Of a stretch of 64,000 nucleotides of DNA, positions 1 through 8,259 are shown in pieces. Position 1 is the first letter of the stretch; each line of letters begins with the position of its first letter. The stretch is from NCBI GenBank assembly GCA_035551675.1, contig DASZMV010000005.1, forward strand, positions 74,188 through 138,187, in the 5' to 3' direction. The position numbers were made by a program, and so were the translations under genes. The stretch is from JAFECT01 sp035551675. Lineage in GTDB: Bacteria > Pseudomonadota > Alphaproteobacteria > Caulobacterales > Caulobacteraceae. The notes under the pieces were generated by a model. That model had not been told where the DNA came from, searched no databases, and saw nothing but the letters and a program-made list of their open reading frames with translations.

Positions 1-458
1 TCTCCAACGCCGACTTCAACGGCACCAACCTGATCTCCAGCGGCGCGAAGAACTACAACGCGCTGGCCAACGCGAAAGGCACTTCGACGATCACCGTGCT
101 CGCCGAAGACCTGTCGCTCGCCGGCTCGAACGTGGGCCTGTCCGCCACGTCCACCATTGGCACCGTCACCCTGGCGCAGGGCATGGTCACCACGCTCGAC
201 ACCTCGATCAACAGCGTGTCGGCCGCCCTGGCCAACCTGGGCACCGGCGCCAACGCCCTGCAGACCCAGCTCACCTTCACGGGCAAGCTGCAGGACACGT
301 TGAACACCGGCATCGGCAACCTCGTCGACGCGGACCTCGCGCAAGCGAGCGCTCAACTCCAGGCGCTGCAGACCAAGCAGCAACTGGGCGTGCAGGCGCT
401 TTCGATCGCGAACTCGTCGACGTCGACCCTGCTCGGACTGTTCCGGAACATCGCCTAA
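1..458 (+). CDS. Flagellin, C-terminal part (truncated by window edge)
   Basis: The open frame enters the window at base 3 and runs to the TAA at 456-458, giving about 151 residues of a flagellin. The last 60 residues hold the amphipathic D0/D1 C-terminal helix typical of flagellins (GNLVDAD, then LQALQTKQQLG and a final LLGLFRNIA). This helix closely matches the end of the second flagellin at 1027-1863 (LQALQVQQQLGAQSLSIAN), so the two are paralogues. It would form part of the extracellular flagellar filament. The start and N-terminal D0/D1 region lie outside the window, so only the C-terminal half can be judged. Confidence 0.93.
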   Translation, partial: SNADFNGTNLISSGAKNYNALANAKGTSTITVLAEDLSLAGSNVGLSATSTIGTVTLAQGMVTTLDTSINSVSAALANLGTGANALQTQLTFTGKLQDTLNTGIGNLVDADLAQASAQLQALQTKQQLGVQALSIANSSTSTLLGLFRNIA

Positions 459-549
459 TCCGGGGGCTTGGAGGCGGGCCCGCTCGGGTCCGCCTCCGAC
501 CGCCGGGTCAACCCGGGAGGCGCCGGCCTGACCGCCGGCGCGAGTCGAG

Positions 550-849
550 ATGGCCGCCAACGTTGACAAAGTCGCGTCGGTCGCCCTGTCGCTGAACCAG
601 TCGTCGAAGCAGCAGGTCGCCGACCCGAAACCACAGGAGACCGTCACACCGGCCGACACCCCCGCTCCGGCGGAATCGGTCGACTACCGGTTCGTGATCG
701 AAGAAGACGCAGCCGCAAGGACCTTCGTCTACAAGACCATCGACCGCTCGACCGGAAAGGTCATCAGCCAGTACCCCCGTGAGGAGCTTCTCAAACTCAT
801 GGAAGACCCGTCCTACAAGGCCGGGGCGGTGCTGAAGACCCAGGTCTGA
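550..849 (+). CDS. flaG: FlaG-family flagellar protein
   Basis: A 99-residue protein between two flagellin genes. The N-terminal 40 residues are polar and low in complexity. The C-terminal 55 residues (DYRFVIEEDAA, then VYKTIDRSTGKVISQYPREELLKLM) match the FlaG domain, with its conserved DRxTGxVIxQxPxEE pattern. FlaG proteins are small flagellar proteins linked to filament length or assembly. The ATG at 550 follows the previous stop by 91 bp, and no strong Shine-Dalgarno is visible. Size, motif and position between flagellins agree, so the family call is good; the exact role is inferred. Confidence 0.85.
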   Translation: MAANVDKVASVALSLNQSSKQQVADPKPQETVTPADTPAPAESVDYRFVIEEDAAARTFVYKTIDRSTGKVISQYPREELLKLMEDPSYKAGAVLKTQV

Positions 850-958
850 CGTGCAGGTGTGATCCTCTAGGCCGACCCCGACCGGCCGCAACCGTCTGGG
901 ACTTGGAGTCCTGAGCCGCGCAGGCCCCGCCCGCGCGGCCACAAGCGTTTCTGCGCCG

Positions 959-966
959 TTAACCAT
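959..966 (+). promoter_or_regulatory. CtrA half-site-like TTAACCAT upstream of flagellin
   Basis: TTAACCAT lies 61 bp upstream of the flagellin ATG at 1027. It matches the half-site form of the CtrA recognition sequence of Caulobacterales. No sigma-54 -24/-12 pair was convincing nearby. An 8-mer can occur by chance, so this is only a candidate. Confidence 0.3.
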
Positions 967-1026
967 AAAATCACCTTCCCGCCCCCAGCATCGGACCCAG
1001 GAAAACCGAGTCCGCCGGAGGCGACC

Positions 1027-1863
1027 ATGACGATCAGCGTGAACACCAACTCCGCCGCGATGATCGCGCTCGAAAACCTGAACGCGACCCAGAACAACCT
1101 GAACACGGCCCAGAACCAGATTTCCACGGGCCTGTCGGTGAACAACGCCCAGGACAACGCCTCGGTCTGGGCCATCGCCCAGGGCCAGCGGGCCGAGGTC
1201 TCGGCCATGGGCGCGGTGCAGTCGAGCCTGAACCGGGCGACCTCCATCGCCGACGTGGCCATGACCGCGGGCACGGCGATCTCGGACCTCTTGAACCAAC
1301 TGAAGGCCAAGATCGTGTCGGCGCTCGACCCGTCCCAGGACGCAAATTCGCGCACCCTGCTGAACAACGACTACCAGGCCCTGCTGCAGCAGATCACCAA
1401 CACCGCCGACAACGCTGCGTTCGACGGGTCGAACATCCTGGACGGCTCGCTCTCCAACAACATTCAGTTCCTGGCCAACGCCGACGGCACCTCGGTGATC
1501 ACCCTGTCGGTGCAGAACATGTCGCTGGGCGGCAGCCTGGTGACCCTGCCGGCCAACTCCGACATTCTCACCGTCACCAATGCGACGGCGATGCTGGCGG
1601 CGGTGAACACCTCGATCACCAGCACCAACGCCGCGCTCGGCGACCTCGGCTCCCAGGCCAACGAGATTCAGGCGCAGAACACCTTCGCCTCCAAGCTCAC
1701 CGACGTTCTGCAGACCGGCATCGGCAACCTGGTGGACGCCGACATGGCCAAGGAGAGCGCGAGCCTGCAGGCCCTGCAGGTGCAGCAGCAACTGGGCGCC
1801 CAGTCGCTGTCGATCGCCAACCAGACGCCCGACGTGATCCTGTCCCTGTTCAAGAGCGGTTGA
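1027..1863 (+). CDS. Flagellin
   Basis: A complete 278-residue flagellin, the usual size for the short alphaproteobacterial type. The N-terminal D0/D1 segment (SVNTNSAAMIALENLN, then QISTGLSVNNAQDNAS) and the C-terminal helix (GNLVDADMAKESASLQALQ) are both present, with a short variable centre. It has no signal peptide, as expected for type III export through the flagellar channel. The ATG at 1027 is preceded by GGAGG with good spacing. It follows flaG and ends 20 bp before a strong terminator, so it seems to close the flagellin unit. Confidence 0.96.
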   Translation: MTISVNTNSAAMIALENLNATQNNLNTAQNQISTGLSVNNAQDNASVWAIAQGQRAEVSAMGAVQSSLNRATSIADVAMTAGTAISDLLNQLKAKIVSALDPSQDANSRTLLNNDYQALLQQITNTADNAAFDGSNILDGSLSNNIQFLANADGTSVITLSVQNMSLGGSLVTLPANSDILTVTNATAMLAAVNTSITSTNAALGDLGSQANEIQAQNTFASKLTDVLQTGIGNLVDADMAKESASLQALQVQQQLGAQSLSIANQTPDVILSLFKSG

Positions 1864-1883
1864 TCCCCGGCTCTCCGTTTAGC

Positions 1884-1920
1884 GGCCGCCCCCAGGACCC
1901 CTTGGGGGCGGCCTTTTTCT
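1884..1920 (+). terminator. Rho-independent terminator after flagellin
   Basis: A perfect 11-bp stem (1884-1894 with 1903-1913; GGCCGCCCCCA and its complement) with an 8-nt loop, followed by TTTTTCT. It lies 21 bp past the flagellin stop and before the FkbH-like gene, so it separates the two units. Confidence 0.92.
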
Positions 1921-1942
1921 TACCCGCGTCCCAGAGTTTGCG

Positions 1943-4066
1943 ATGATTTTGCGCCTGTCGAGCTTCGTGCATCTCGTGCCGGTGGGGGGCGATCGCGTGC
2001 TGGTGATCCACGCGCTGTCGCATCTGCGCATGGTGGTCGACCGCGAGCTGGCGCAGATGATCGCCTTCTTCGCCACGCCGCGCGAGGTCGCGGACGACGA
2101 CGGCAAAGAGTCCGGTGCGCCGCCCGCGTTCGGGGCGCTGCGCGAACGCGGCATCCTGGTTGAAACCTCGGTCGAAGCCGAACTCGCGAGCGTCGGAAAC
2201 GAGCTCGGCGCCCATCACGGCCGCGATCCAGCGGAACTGCTCGAGCAGTTCCGCCGCAAGGCCAAGGAGGGCGGCGAGTCCTACTGGGCCGCCGGTTCCG
2301 CGCTCGGCGAAGCGGATCTCGCGCCCGCGAAGACGCGGCTCGACATCGTGCTGATGGGCGACTGCGACGTCCACATGGAGGCGGACTTCCTGCGCCGCGA
2401 AGCCCGCGCGCGCGGCGTCGATCTGCGGGTGGCGGCGACTTTCCCGGACGATCTCGATTTCGTGTCCGAGCACAAGCACGACGCCGTCTTCATCGGCGCG
2501 CTGCGCGCCCGTCACGCCATCGCCGAGCCGTGGGATCCGTCGAACCCCGAGCCGCCCTTCGCCCTATTCATCGCCCAGGCGCGCGCGGTCATCGAGGGCC
2601 TGCGCCGGCGCACCTCGGCGCCGATCCTGATCGACAACCTGCCGGAGCCGACGGTGCAGCCGCTCGGCCTCGCCGAGCGCGGCCTGTTCGGCCACCGCAA
2701 CCGCTTCCGCCTCGCCAACCTCGGCCTCGCGGAAATCGTCGAGACCTATCCCGACGTGCACGTGGTCGACATGGCCGCGATTCTCGGCGGAGCCGGCGCG
2801 GAACGTCTGAACGACGACGGCCAGACCGGCTACACCCACTTCGGGTCGCCCGGCTGGATGCTGCAGCGCGCCGAGGCCGAAAAGGCCGCGACCCACGGCC
2901 TGTTCCCCGACATCGCACCGCTGGCGCACAGCGTCGGCGGCGATCCCTATGGCCGCGAGGCGGTCAGCGCGCGGGCCCACGTCGATGCGCTGATCACGGT
3001 GACCGGTACGGACCGCAAGAAGTGCGTCATTGTCGATCTCGACGGCACGCTGTGGCCGGGCGTGCTCGCCGAAACCGGCAGCCCCTTCGCCTGGGCGCCC
3101 GACGTCAGCGGGCCCTTCTCCTACGTCGGCCTATGGTTCGGCCTGCACGAGGCGCTGAAGAGCCTGAAGCAACGCGGCGTGCTCCTGGCCTGCGTCAGCA
3201 AGAACGACGAATCGGTCGTGCGCGATCTCTGGCGCTACGACGACCATTATCCGCGCGAGCGTCTGCTGACGCCCGAGGATTTCGCGACCTGGCGGGTGAA
3301 CTGGGACGACAAGGCTGAGAACATTCGTTCGATCGCCGACGAACTGGGCTTTGCGCTGGACGCCTTCGTGTTCATCGACGACCACCCAGTGGAACGCGAG
3401 CGCGTGCGAGGTGCTCTGCCCGAGGTCGAGGTGTGGGGCGAGGATCTGTTCGCGCTGCGCCGCCGCCTGCTCACCGACCCGCGCCTGATGGTCCCGCGCC
3501 TCACCGAAGAATCGACCAAGCGCACCGAAACCGTGAAGGCCCAACTCGGCCGCGACCGCGCGCGCACGGCCTCGACCGACGAGGACGCCTTCCTCGCTTC
3601 GCTGAAGGTCACGACCGATATTCGCCGCCTCCAGAAGGGCGACCCGCTCGGCCGCATCGAGGAACTGTTCCAGCGCACCACCCAGTGCAACACCACCGGT
3701 CTGAAACCCTCGCTCGCGCGCCTCGAAGCCTTGGCGGCGGGACCGGACAGCGGCGTCTACGCCCTGTGGGTCAAAGACCGCTTCGGCGACCACGGCCTGG
3801 TCGGCGCCTGCGTGGTGGAGGGGCCAGAGATCATAGGCTTCGCGCTGAGCTGCCGGGTGCTGGGTCTGAAGGTCGACCGCCGCTTCGTCGAATCGGTCCT
3901 GCTCGACCTCGCCGGCCGCCACCCCGAGGCCATCGGCCGCATCGTCGAGACCGCCCGCAACCTGCCGGTCCGCAACCTCTACCGCGACAACGGCTTCAGC
4001 CTGGGCGGCGACGGCGCCTGGCGGCGAAAACTCGAGCTTATCCACAAGCCCGCGCTCGCCGGTTGA
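1943..4066 (+). CDS. FkbH-type HAD-IIIC family protein
   Basis: A 707-residue protein with three visible zones. Residues 1-340 look like the N-terminal module of large FkbH proteins (an SGNH-like region with a GD and a final THFGSPGW block). Residues about 355-520 are an HAD-IIIC domain with the nucleophile motif VDLDGTLWPG, a lysine-bearing CVSKND block and FIDDHPVERE. The last 150 residues resemble a GNAT-like fold (GLVGACVVEG, then LPVRNLYRDNGF). FkbH proteins act on acyl or glyceryl units on carrier proteins, or on sugar pathways. The gene starts 80 bp after the flagellin, which suggests, but does not prove, a role in surface or flagellin modification. The substrate is unknown. Confidence 0.85.
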   Translation: MILRLSSFVHLVPVGGDRVLVIHALSHLRMVVDRELAQMIAFFATPREVADDDGKESGAPPAFGALRERGILVETSVEAELASVGNELGAHHGRDPAELLEQFRRKAKEGGESYWAAGSALGEADLAPAKTRLDIVLMGDCDVHMEADFLRREARARGVDLRVAATFPDDLDFVSEHKHDAVFIGALRARHAIAEPWDPSNPEPPFALFIAQARAVIEGLRRRTSAPILIDNLPEPTVQPLGLAERGLFGHRNRFRLANLGLAEIVETYPDVHVVDMAAILGGAGAERLNDDGQTGYTHFGSPGWMLQRAEAEKAATHGLFPDIAPLAHSVGGDPYGREAVSARAHVDALITVTGTDRKKCVIVDLDGTLWPGVLAETGSPFAWAPDVSGPFSYVGLWFGLHEALKSLKQRGVLLACVSKNDESVVRDLWRYDDHYPRERLLTPEDFATWRVNWDDKAENIRSIADELGFALDAFVFIDDHPVERERVRGALPEVEVWGEDLFALRRRLLTDPRLMVPRLTEESTKRTETVKAQLGRDRARTASTDEDAFLASLKVTTDIRRLQKGDPLGRIEELFQRTTQCNTTGLKPSLARLEALAAGPDSGVYALWVKDRFGDHGLVGACVVEGPEIIGFALSCRVLGLKVDRRFVESVLLDLAGRHPEAIGRIVETARNLPVRNLYRDNGFSLGGDGAWRRKLELIHKPALAG

Positions 4067-4091
4067 CGTTCGGGGCGGTAGAATTGCCGCC

Positions 4092-4931
4092 ATGACCGTC
4101 CACGCCGTTCCCAGCCTAACCGGAGCGCTCGACCATCCCGAGCAGCAGTATCTGGGGCTATTGGCCGACATTCTCGAACACGGCGTCCGCCGCGAGGATC
4201 GCACCGGCACCGGGACGCTCGGGGTTTTCGGGCGGCAGATCCGCTTCGATCTCGATGCCGGCTTCCCGATGCTGACGACGAAGAAGCTGCACCTGAAGTC
4301 GATCGTCTACGAACTGCTCTGGTTCCTGCGCGGCGACACCAATGTGCGCTGGCTGCAGGAACACGGCGTCGGCATCTGGGATGAATGGGCCGACGCCAAC
4401 GGCGAACTCGGTCCGGTCTACGGCAAACAGTGGCGCTCGTGGGCCGCCCCCGACGGCCGCTCGATCGACCAGATCGTCAAGCTCGTCGACGGCATCAAGG
4501 ACAATCCCTCGAGCCGCCGTCACATCGTCACCGCCTGGAACCCGGCGGACGTGGACGACATGGCGCTGCCGCCCTGCCACTGCCTGTTCCAGTTCTTCGT
4601 CGCCGACGGCCGGCTGTCGTGCCAGCTCTATCAGCGCTCCGCCGACGTGTTTCTGGGCGTGCCGTTCAACATCGCGAGCTACGCGTTGCTGACCCTGATG
4701 GTGGCGCAGGTCACCGGCCTCAAGCCCGGCGAGTTCGTTCACACCTTCGGCGACGCGCACCTCTATTCGAACCACCTGGAGCAGGCGCGCCTGCAGCTGA
4801 CGCGGGAACCGCGCCCGTTCCCGACCATGAAGATCGCGCCCAAGACCGACCTGTTCGCCTTCGACTTCGAAGACTTCACCCTCGAAGGCTACGATCCCCA
4901 TCCGCACATCAAGGCGGAGGTCGCGGTCTGA
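4092..4931 (+). CDS. thyA: Thymidylate synthase
   Basis: Makes dTMP from dUMP with methylene-THF as donor of carbon and electrons. The 279 residues include a 16-residue N-terminal tail compared with the usual 264-residue form. Family motifs are DRTGTGTL at about 36-43, the folate/dUMP segment HLKSIVYELLWFLRGDTN, the active-site Cys162 in LPPCHC, and the dUMP block QLYQRSADVFLGVPFNIASYA. It starts 25 bp after the FkbH gene. Its stop overlaps the folA start, so the enzyme that makes DHF and the enzyme that reduces it are translationally coupled. Confidence 0.98.
   Translation: MTVHAVPSLTGALDHPEQQYLGLLADILEHGVRREDRTGTGTLGVFGRQIRFDLDAGFPMLTTKKLHLKSIVYELLWFLRGDTNVRWLQEHGVGIWDEWADANGELGPVYGKQWRSWAAPDGRSIDQIVKLVDGIKDNPSSRRHIVTAWNPADVDDMALPPCHCLFQFFVADGRLSCQLYQRSADVFLGVPFNIASYALLTLMVAQVTGLKPGEFVHTFGDAHLYSNHLEQARLQLTREPRPFPTMKIAPKTDLFAFDFEDFTLEGYDPHPHIKAEVAV
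4916..4920 (+). promoter_or_regulatory. Ribosome binding site that fixes the folA CTG start
   Basis: GGAGG at 4916-4920 lies inside the last codons of thyA, 7 nt before the CTG at 4928. No in-frame ATG, GTG or TTG lies close enough to use it, so it supports CTG as the folA start. Confidence 0.7.
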
Positions 4932-5437
4932 TCCCGATCGCTCTCGTCGTCGCTCGCGCCAGGAACGGCGTCATCGGCCGCTCCGGCGGTCTGCCCTGGC
5001 GGCTGAAATCCGACATGGCCCTGTTCAAGGCCGTCACCATAGGCAAGCCCATCCTGATGGGCCGCAAGACCTGGGAGTCGCTGCCGAAGAAACCGCTGCC
5101 GGGACGAATGAACCTGGTGTTGTCGCGCGACCCGAAGTTCGAGGCCCAGGGCGCGGTGGTCTGCGAAACCTTCAGCGAAGCCCTCGGCATCGCCCGCGAA
5201 CAAGCGGAGGAAGACGGCGCGGAGGAAGTCTGCGTCATCGGCGGCGAAGCCCTGTTCGACCTCGCCATGCCGAAGGCGAAGCGGCTCTACCTCACCGAGG
5301 TGGATGCGACGCCCGACGGCGACGCGATGTTTCCACCGTTCGACGAGCGCGAATGGATCGAGGTGAAACGCGAAGAGCACCCCGCCGGTGAAAGCGACGG
5401 CCACGCGTTCGTGTTCAGGATCTTAGAGCGCCGCTAG
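4928..5437 (+). CDS. folA: Dihydrofolate reductase, apparent CTG start
   Basis: Reduces DHF to THF with NADPH. The 169 residues match DHFR in length and motifs: IPIALVVARARNGVIGRSGG, then LPWRL, an MGRKTWESL cofactor block and VIGGEALF. Similarity to DHFR begins right at the codon after CTG 4928 (family members read M-IPIALV). Upstream the frame runs only through thyA, in the wrong frame, with no close ATG, GTG or TTG. CTG overlaps the thyA stop as CTGA, where ATGA is the common arrangement. A sequencing change A to C, or a true CTG start, both fit. Confidence 0.92.
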   Translation: MIPIALVVARARNGVIGRSGGLPWRLKSDMALFKAVTIGKPILMGRKTWESLPKKPLPGRMNLVLSRDPKFEAQGAVVCETFSEALGIAREQAEEDGAEEVCVIGGEALFDLAMPKAKRLYLTEVDATPDGDAMFPPFDEREWIEVKREEHPAGESDGHAFVFRILERR

Positions 5438-5481
5438 GGTTTTGTTCTTGCGTTGTTCTCGCTCGGTGATACAGTGGGAAT

Positions 5482-5769
5482 ATGGCTTTTTTCACCTACA
5501 TTCTTGCGAGCCAACGCAATGGAACGCTGTACACGGGTTCAACCGACGACCTCGTCAAACGCGTCTGGCAACACAAGAACAAGATGTCGAGCGGCTTCAC
5601 CGCGAAATACGACGTTGACCGCCTCGTCTGGTTCGAAATCCACGGCACACGCAACGATGCGTTCGTTCGCGAACGGCGCATCAAGAAATGGAACCGTCTC
5701 TGGAAACTAGAGATGATAGAGCGAACGAACCCAACGTGGCGCGACCTATACGAGGACGCGAACCTCTAG
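5482..5769 (+). CDS. GIY-YIG nuclease superfamily protein (UPF0213-like)
   Basis: A 95-residue stand-alone GIY-YIG domain. Visible are the two tyrosine motifs (FTYILAS near residue 4 and LYTGSTDD near 17), the following R in LVKRVWQHK, and the metal-ligand Glu in RERRIKKW. These small proteins are common in bacteria, and some bind or nick DNA, but their cellular role is unclear. It starts 44 bp after folA and ends just before a palindromic repeat element at 5811-5960. No partner is evident. Confidence 0.88.
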   Translation: MAFFTYILASQRNGTLYTGSTDDLVKRVWQHKNKMSSGFTAKYDVDRLVWFEIHGTRNDAFVRERRIKKWNRLWKLEMIERTNPTWRDLYEDANL

Positions 5770-5810
5770 ATTCCGACCCAACTTAATCCCGCACTTGCAT
5801 TTTTATTTTT

Positions 5811-5960
5811 CCGCTCATCCCCGCGAAAGCGGGGACCCAGGTTTTTTAGCCACGCTGGTCCAGCGCTTTCTTTTTTTTGCGCAAAAACCCTTTCGCGTTG
5901 CGGTAATTCTGACCCGAAAAACAAAAACGCCTGGGTCCCCGCTTTCGCGGGGATGAGCGG
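5811..5960. repeat. 150-bp inverted-repeat element, copy 1
   Basis: Perfect 30-bp inverted arms (5811-5840 and 5931-5960), each with an internal small palindrome around CCCCGCGAAAGCGGGG, enclose a 90-bp unconserved centre. The arms are identical to those at 61827-61971. It sits between convergent genes and its right arm ends 2 bp before the TAA (5963-5965) of the minus-strand TPR gene. It could fold as a long hairpin and act as a two-way terminator. Confidence 0.95.
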
Positions 5961-5962
5961 AT

Positions 5963-8197
5963 TTAAAGAGGATCTTGCAAACGCTGGGTGATGAATAATT
6001 CCAGTGCCGCAATCGCGCTCTGATCGCGATACAGTTTAACTTTGCTGGCGGCGATTTTCGCGCCCACAGCCTTACGCAATTCCGCATCCACGCCCAGCCG
6101 CACCGCCAGCTCGACATATCCGCCAGCGCTCTCCGCGATCCCTTCCCTCACCCCCATCATCTCCAGGATCGCGCTGGTATGCCGCCCGCGCATCAACGTT
6201 CCGCGCAGGGTCACGATCGGCAGGTCACTGGTCAGGCTCTCCAGGGTCGAGTTGCAGCCCGACCATTCGGGGCTGTCGAGGAACACGTCCGCGCGCGCGA
6301 TGGCGCCCAGGAACTGGCCCTTGGTCAGGCGGGGCAGGAAGACGAGGTGACGCGTTGCGTCCAGCCCGTGGGCGATGAAGGCTCGGACCAGCCGTTCCTT
6401 GAACACGCCGTCCGCTTCGCTCGCTTGCGGCAAGCCGATGAAGACGAACTGGCAGTCGCCGACTTGCTGGGCGATGCGCGGATAGAGGTCGTCGAACTGG
6501 GGCAGGTATTTGGGCAGGGACTGGCCGCACCAGTAGACCACCGCCTTGTCGCGATAACCGAGCGTTGCGCGGTCGAGCGGCTCGAGTTCCGCCTCGGTCG
6601 GCTCGATCCACACGCCGAGGTTGGGCAACCGCACCAGGCGTTCGCTGTAGGCGCCGTCGCCGTCGTCGGGCTCCATCAGCGCGCTCGACAAAAAGGCGTC
6701 GATGGTCGGGAAGCCCGAGGTGTCGGGATGGCCCCACGAACTGCATTGCAACCGCGCCAACCGTTGCGCCGCGAGCCGCACGGCGACCGGGTCCATGCCG
6801 ACTTCCGGATAGATCAGGACGTGCGGGCGGTCCGCGAGGATGGCGTCGCGCCAGGCTTCGATCGGCAGCGGACCTTGCACGAAGCGGTCGCACAAGCCCC
6901 GCGCCTCGTCGGTGGCGGCGTCCTGTTTGGCGGCGGTGTGGTAGCCGATCACTTCGAACCGCTTACGATCGAGGTTGGCGATCCAGCCGCGGATCGGGAT
7001 CTTCCAGTTCGAGTGGGCAGAGAAGAAGCCGCTGACCACGCCCACGCGGGTTCGCCCGCCCGCGGCAGGCGCCGGCGCGAGATCGGCGTCCCCGAACTCC
7101 GCGCGCATCACCTCGCAGACGAAGGCCCCGTACTTCGCCTGCAGTTCGCGGTCATTGCGGCCCTGGTAGGCGAGATAGAAGGGCTGGCTCGCGCCGATCG
7201 CGCGCGCCCACGCTTCCGGTCTCGGATCGGCGCGCCATCTTGCGATCAGCGCATCGAGCGCCGCCGCATAACGTTCACGGCAGGCGTCGATCTCCGCCAC
7301 TTCGGCGTACATCAACGGCAGCTCTGCCATGCACAGCGACAGCGCCGCGGACGGGTCGGCGGGATCGAGCTCGAGCGCGCGGGCGAACGCCGCCCGGGCG
7401 GCGGCGGCGTCGCCGCGGTCGCGCAGGAGGTGACCAAGATTCAACTGCACCGCCGCGCTCGACGGCCGCAACGCCTCCGCCTGGCGGTGACAGGCCAACG
7501 CGCCGTCGAGGTCGTTCGCCTCGCGCAGCACGTTGCCGAGGTTGGTCCAGGCGTCGGCAAAGGAGGGGTTCAATTCCAGCGCCGCGCGGAAATAGGCCTG
7601 CGCCTCCTCGAACCGGCCGAGCAGCTTCAGCGCATTGGCGACGTTGTAGGTCGCTTCCGCCGATTGCGGCTGCAACGCCAACGCCAGGGCGAACCGCTCC
7701 CCCGCCTCGCGCGGCCGTCCCCGCGCCATCAAGAGCACGCCGAAGTTGGTCAGCGCCGAGGTGAGGTGCGGCTCGGCCTCGAGCGCGCGCTCATACAACG
7801 CCTCCGCCTCGCCCGCGTCACCGCGCGCCGTCGCAAGATCGGCCAAGCCCGCAAGAGCGATGGCGAAGTCGGGTTTGATCGCGACCGCCCGCTCGTATGC
7901 CGCGCGCGCCTCCTCCAGCCGTCCCGACCGCTGCAACAGCGACGCCAGGTTCGCGTGCGCCTCCGGCGTTCCAGGTTCGGCCTCGATAGCGCGGTGGATC
8001 AGCCCCAGCGCCTCGTCCGCCCGGCCCTGGTCGGCGCGCAGGACGCCGAGGTTGTGCAGCGCCGTGGCCTGGGCCGGCTCGCGCTCGATCACCGCCGCGT
8101 ACAGGTCGGCCGCCGCGTCGGCTTCGCCGCGCGCGTGGGCGCTGAGCGCGTCGTCCAGCAAGGATGCGGCGGAAGATTCCCCACCCGCGATAGCCAT
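5963..8197 (-). CDS. TPR protein with GT41/SPINDLY-like glycosyltransferase domain
   Basis: A 744-residue cytoplasmic protein. Residues about 10-310 are at least eight tandem tetratricopeptide repeats (repeating A-L-x-N-L-G and F-A-A-L patterns). Residues about 370-740 form a GT-B domain of the O-GlcNAc transferase/SPINDLY kind, with VGVVSGFF, a CSSWGHPDTSG block, and a C-terminal nucleotide-sugar region ending in DSPEWSGCNSTLESL and LPIVTLRG. Such enzymes attach sugars to protein Ser/Thr. Caulobacter FlmG, a flagellin glycosyltransferase, has a similar TPR plus GT layout, and flagellin genes lie 4 kb away, so flagellin is a candidate substrate. That link is inference. The gene diverges from galE. 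Confidence 0.85.
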   Translation of the reverse strand: MAIAGGESSAASLLDDALSAHARGEADAAADLYAAVIEREPAQATALHNLGVLRADQGRADEALGLIHRAIEAEPGTPEAHANLASLLQRSGRLEEARAAYERAVAIKPDFAIALAGLADLATARGDAGEAEALYERALEAEPHLTSALTNFGVLLMARGRPREAGERFALALALQPQSAEATYNVANALKLLGRFEEAQAYFRAALELNPSFADAWTNLGNVLREANDLDGALACHRQAEALRPSSAAVQLNLGHLLRDRGDAAAARAAFARALELDPADPSAALSLCMAELPLMYAEVAEIDACRERYAAALDALIARWRADPRPEAWARAIGASQPFYLAYQGRNDRELQAKYGAFVCEVMRAEFGDADLAPAPAAGGRTRVGVVSGFFSAHSNWKIPIRGWIANLDRKRFEVIGYHTAAKQDAATDEARGLCDRFVQGPLPIEAWRDAILADRPHVLIYPEVGMDPVAVRLAAQRLARLQCSSWGHPDTSGFPTIDAFLSSALMEPDDGDGAYSERLVRLPNLGVWIEPTEAELEPLDRATLGYRDKAVVYWCGQSLPKYLPQFDDLYPRIAQQVGDCQFVFIGLPQASEADGVFKERLVRAFIAHGLDATRHLVFLPRLTKGQFLGAIARADVFLDSPEWSGCNSTLESLTSDLPIVTLRGTLMRGRHTSAILEMMGVREGIAESAGGYVELAVRLGVDAELRKAVGAKIAASKVKLYRDQSAIAALELFITQRLQDPL

Positions 8198-8259
8198 ATC
8201 CGCCTCCCGGGCGTTATTGGCGGCAGTCTTGGCGCGAATCAGCCCGGGGGAAAGCCACA

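Noticed and set aside
508..1791. A 427-codon minus-strand frame over flaG and the flagellin
   Set aside because: Covers two well-supported plus-strand genes in antisense, with no recognised domain.
4038..4046. A TTATCCACA DnaA box inside the FkbH-like gene
   Set aside because: It is one 9-mer in coding sequence with no cluster or AT-rich stretch, so it is probably chance.
4385..5437. A 350-codon frame that would make DHFR with a long N-terminal extension
   Set aside because: The first 180 codons are thyA read in another frame. DHFR similarity begins only at 4928, with its own ribosome binding site.
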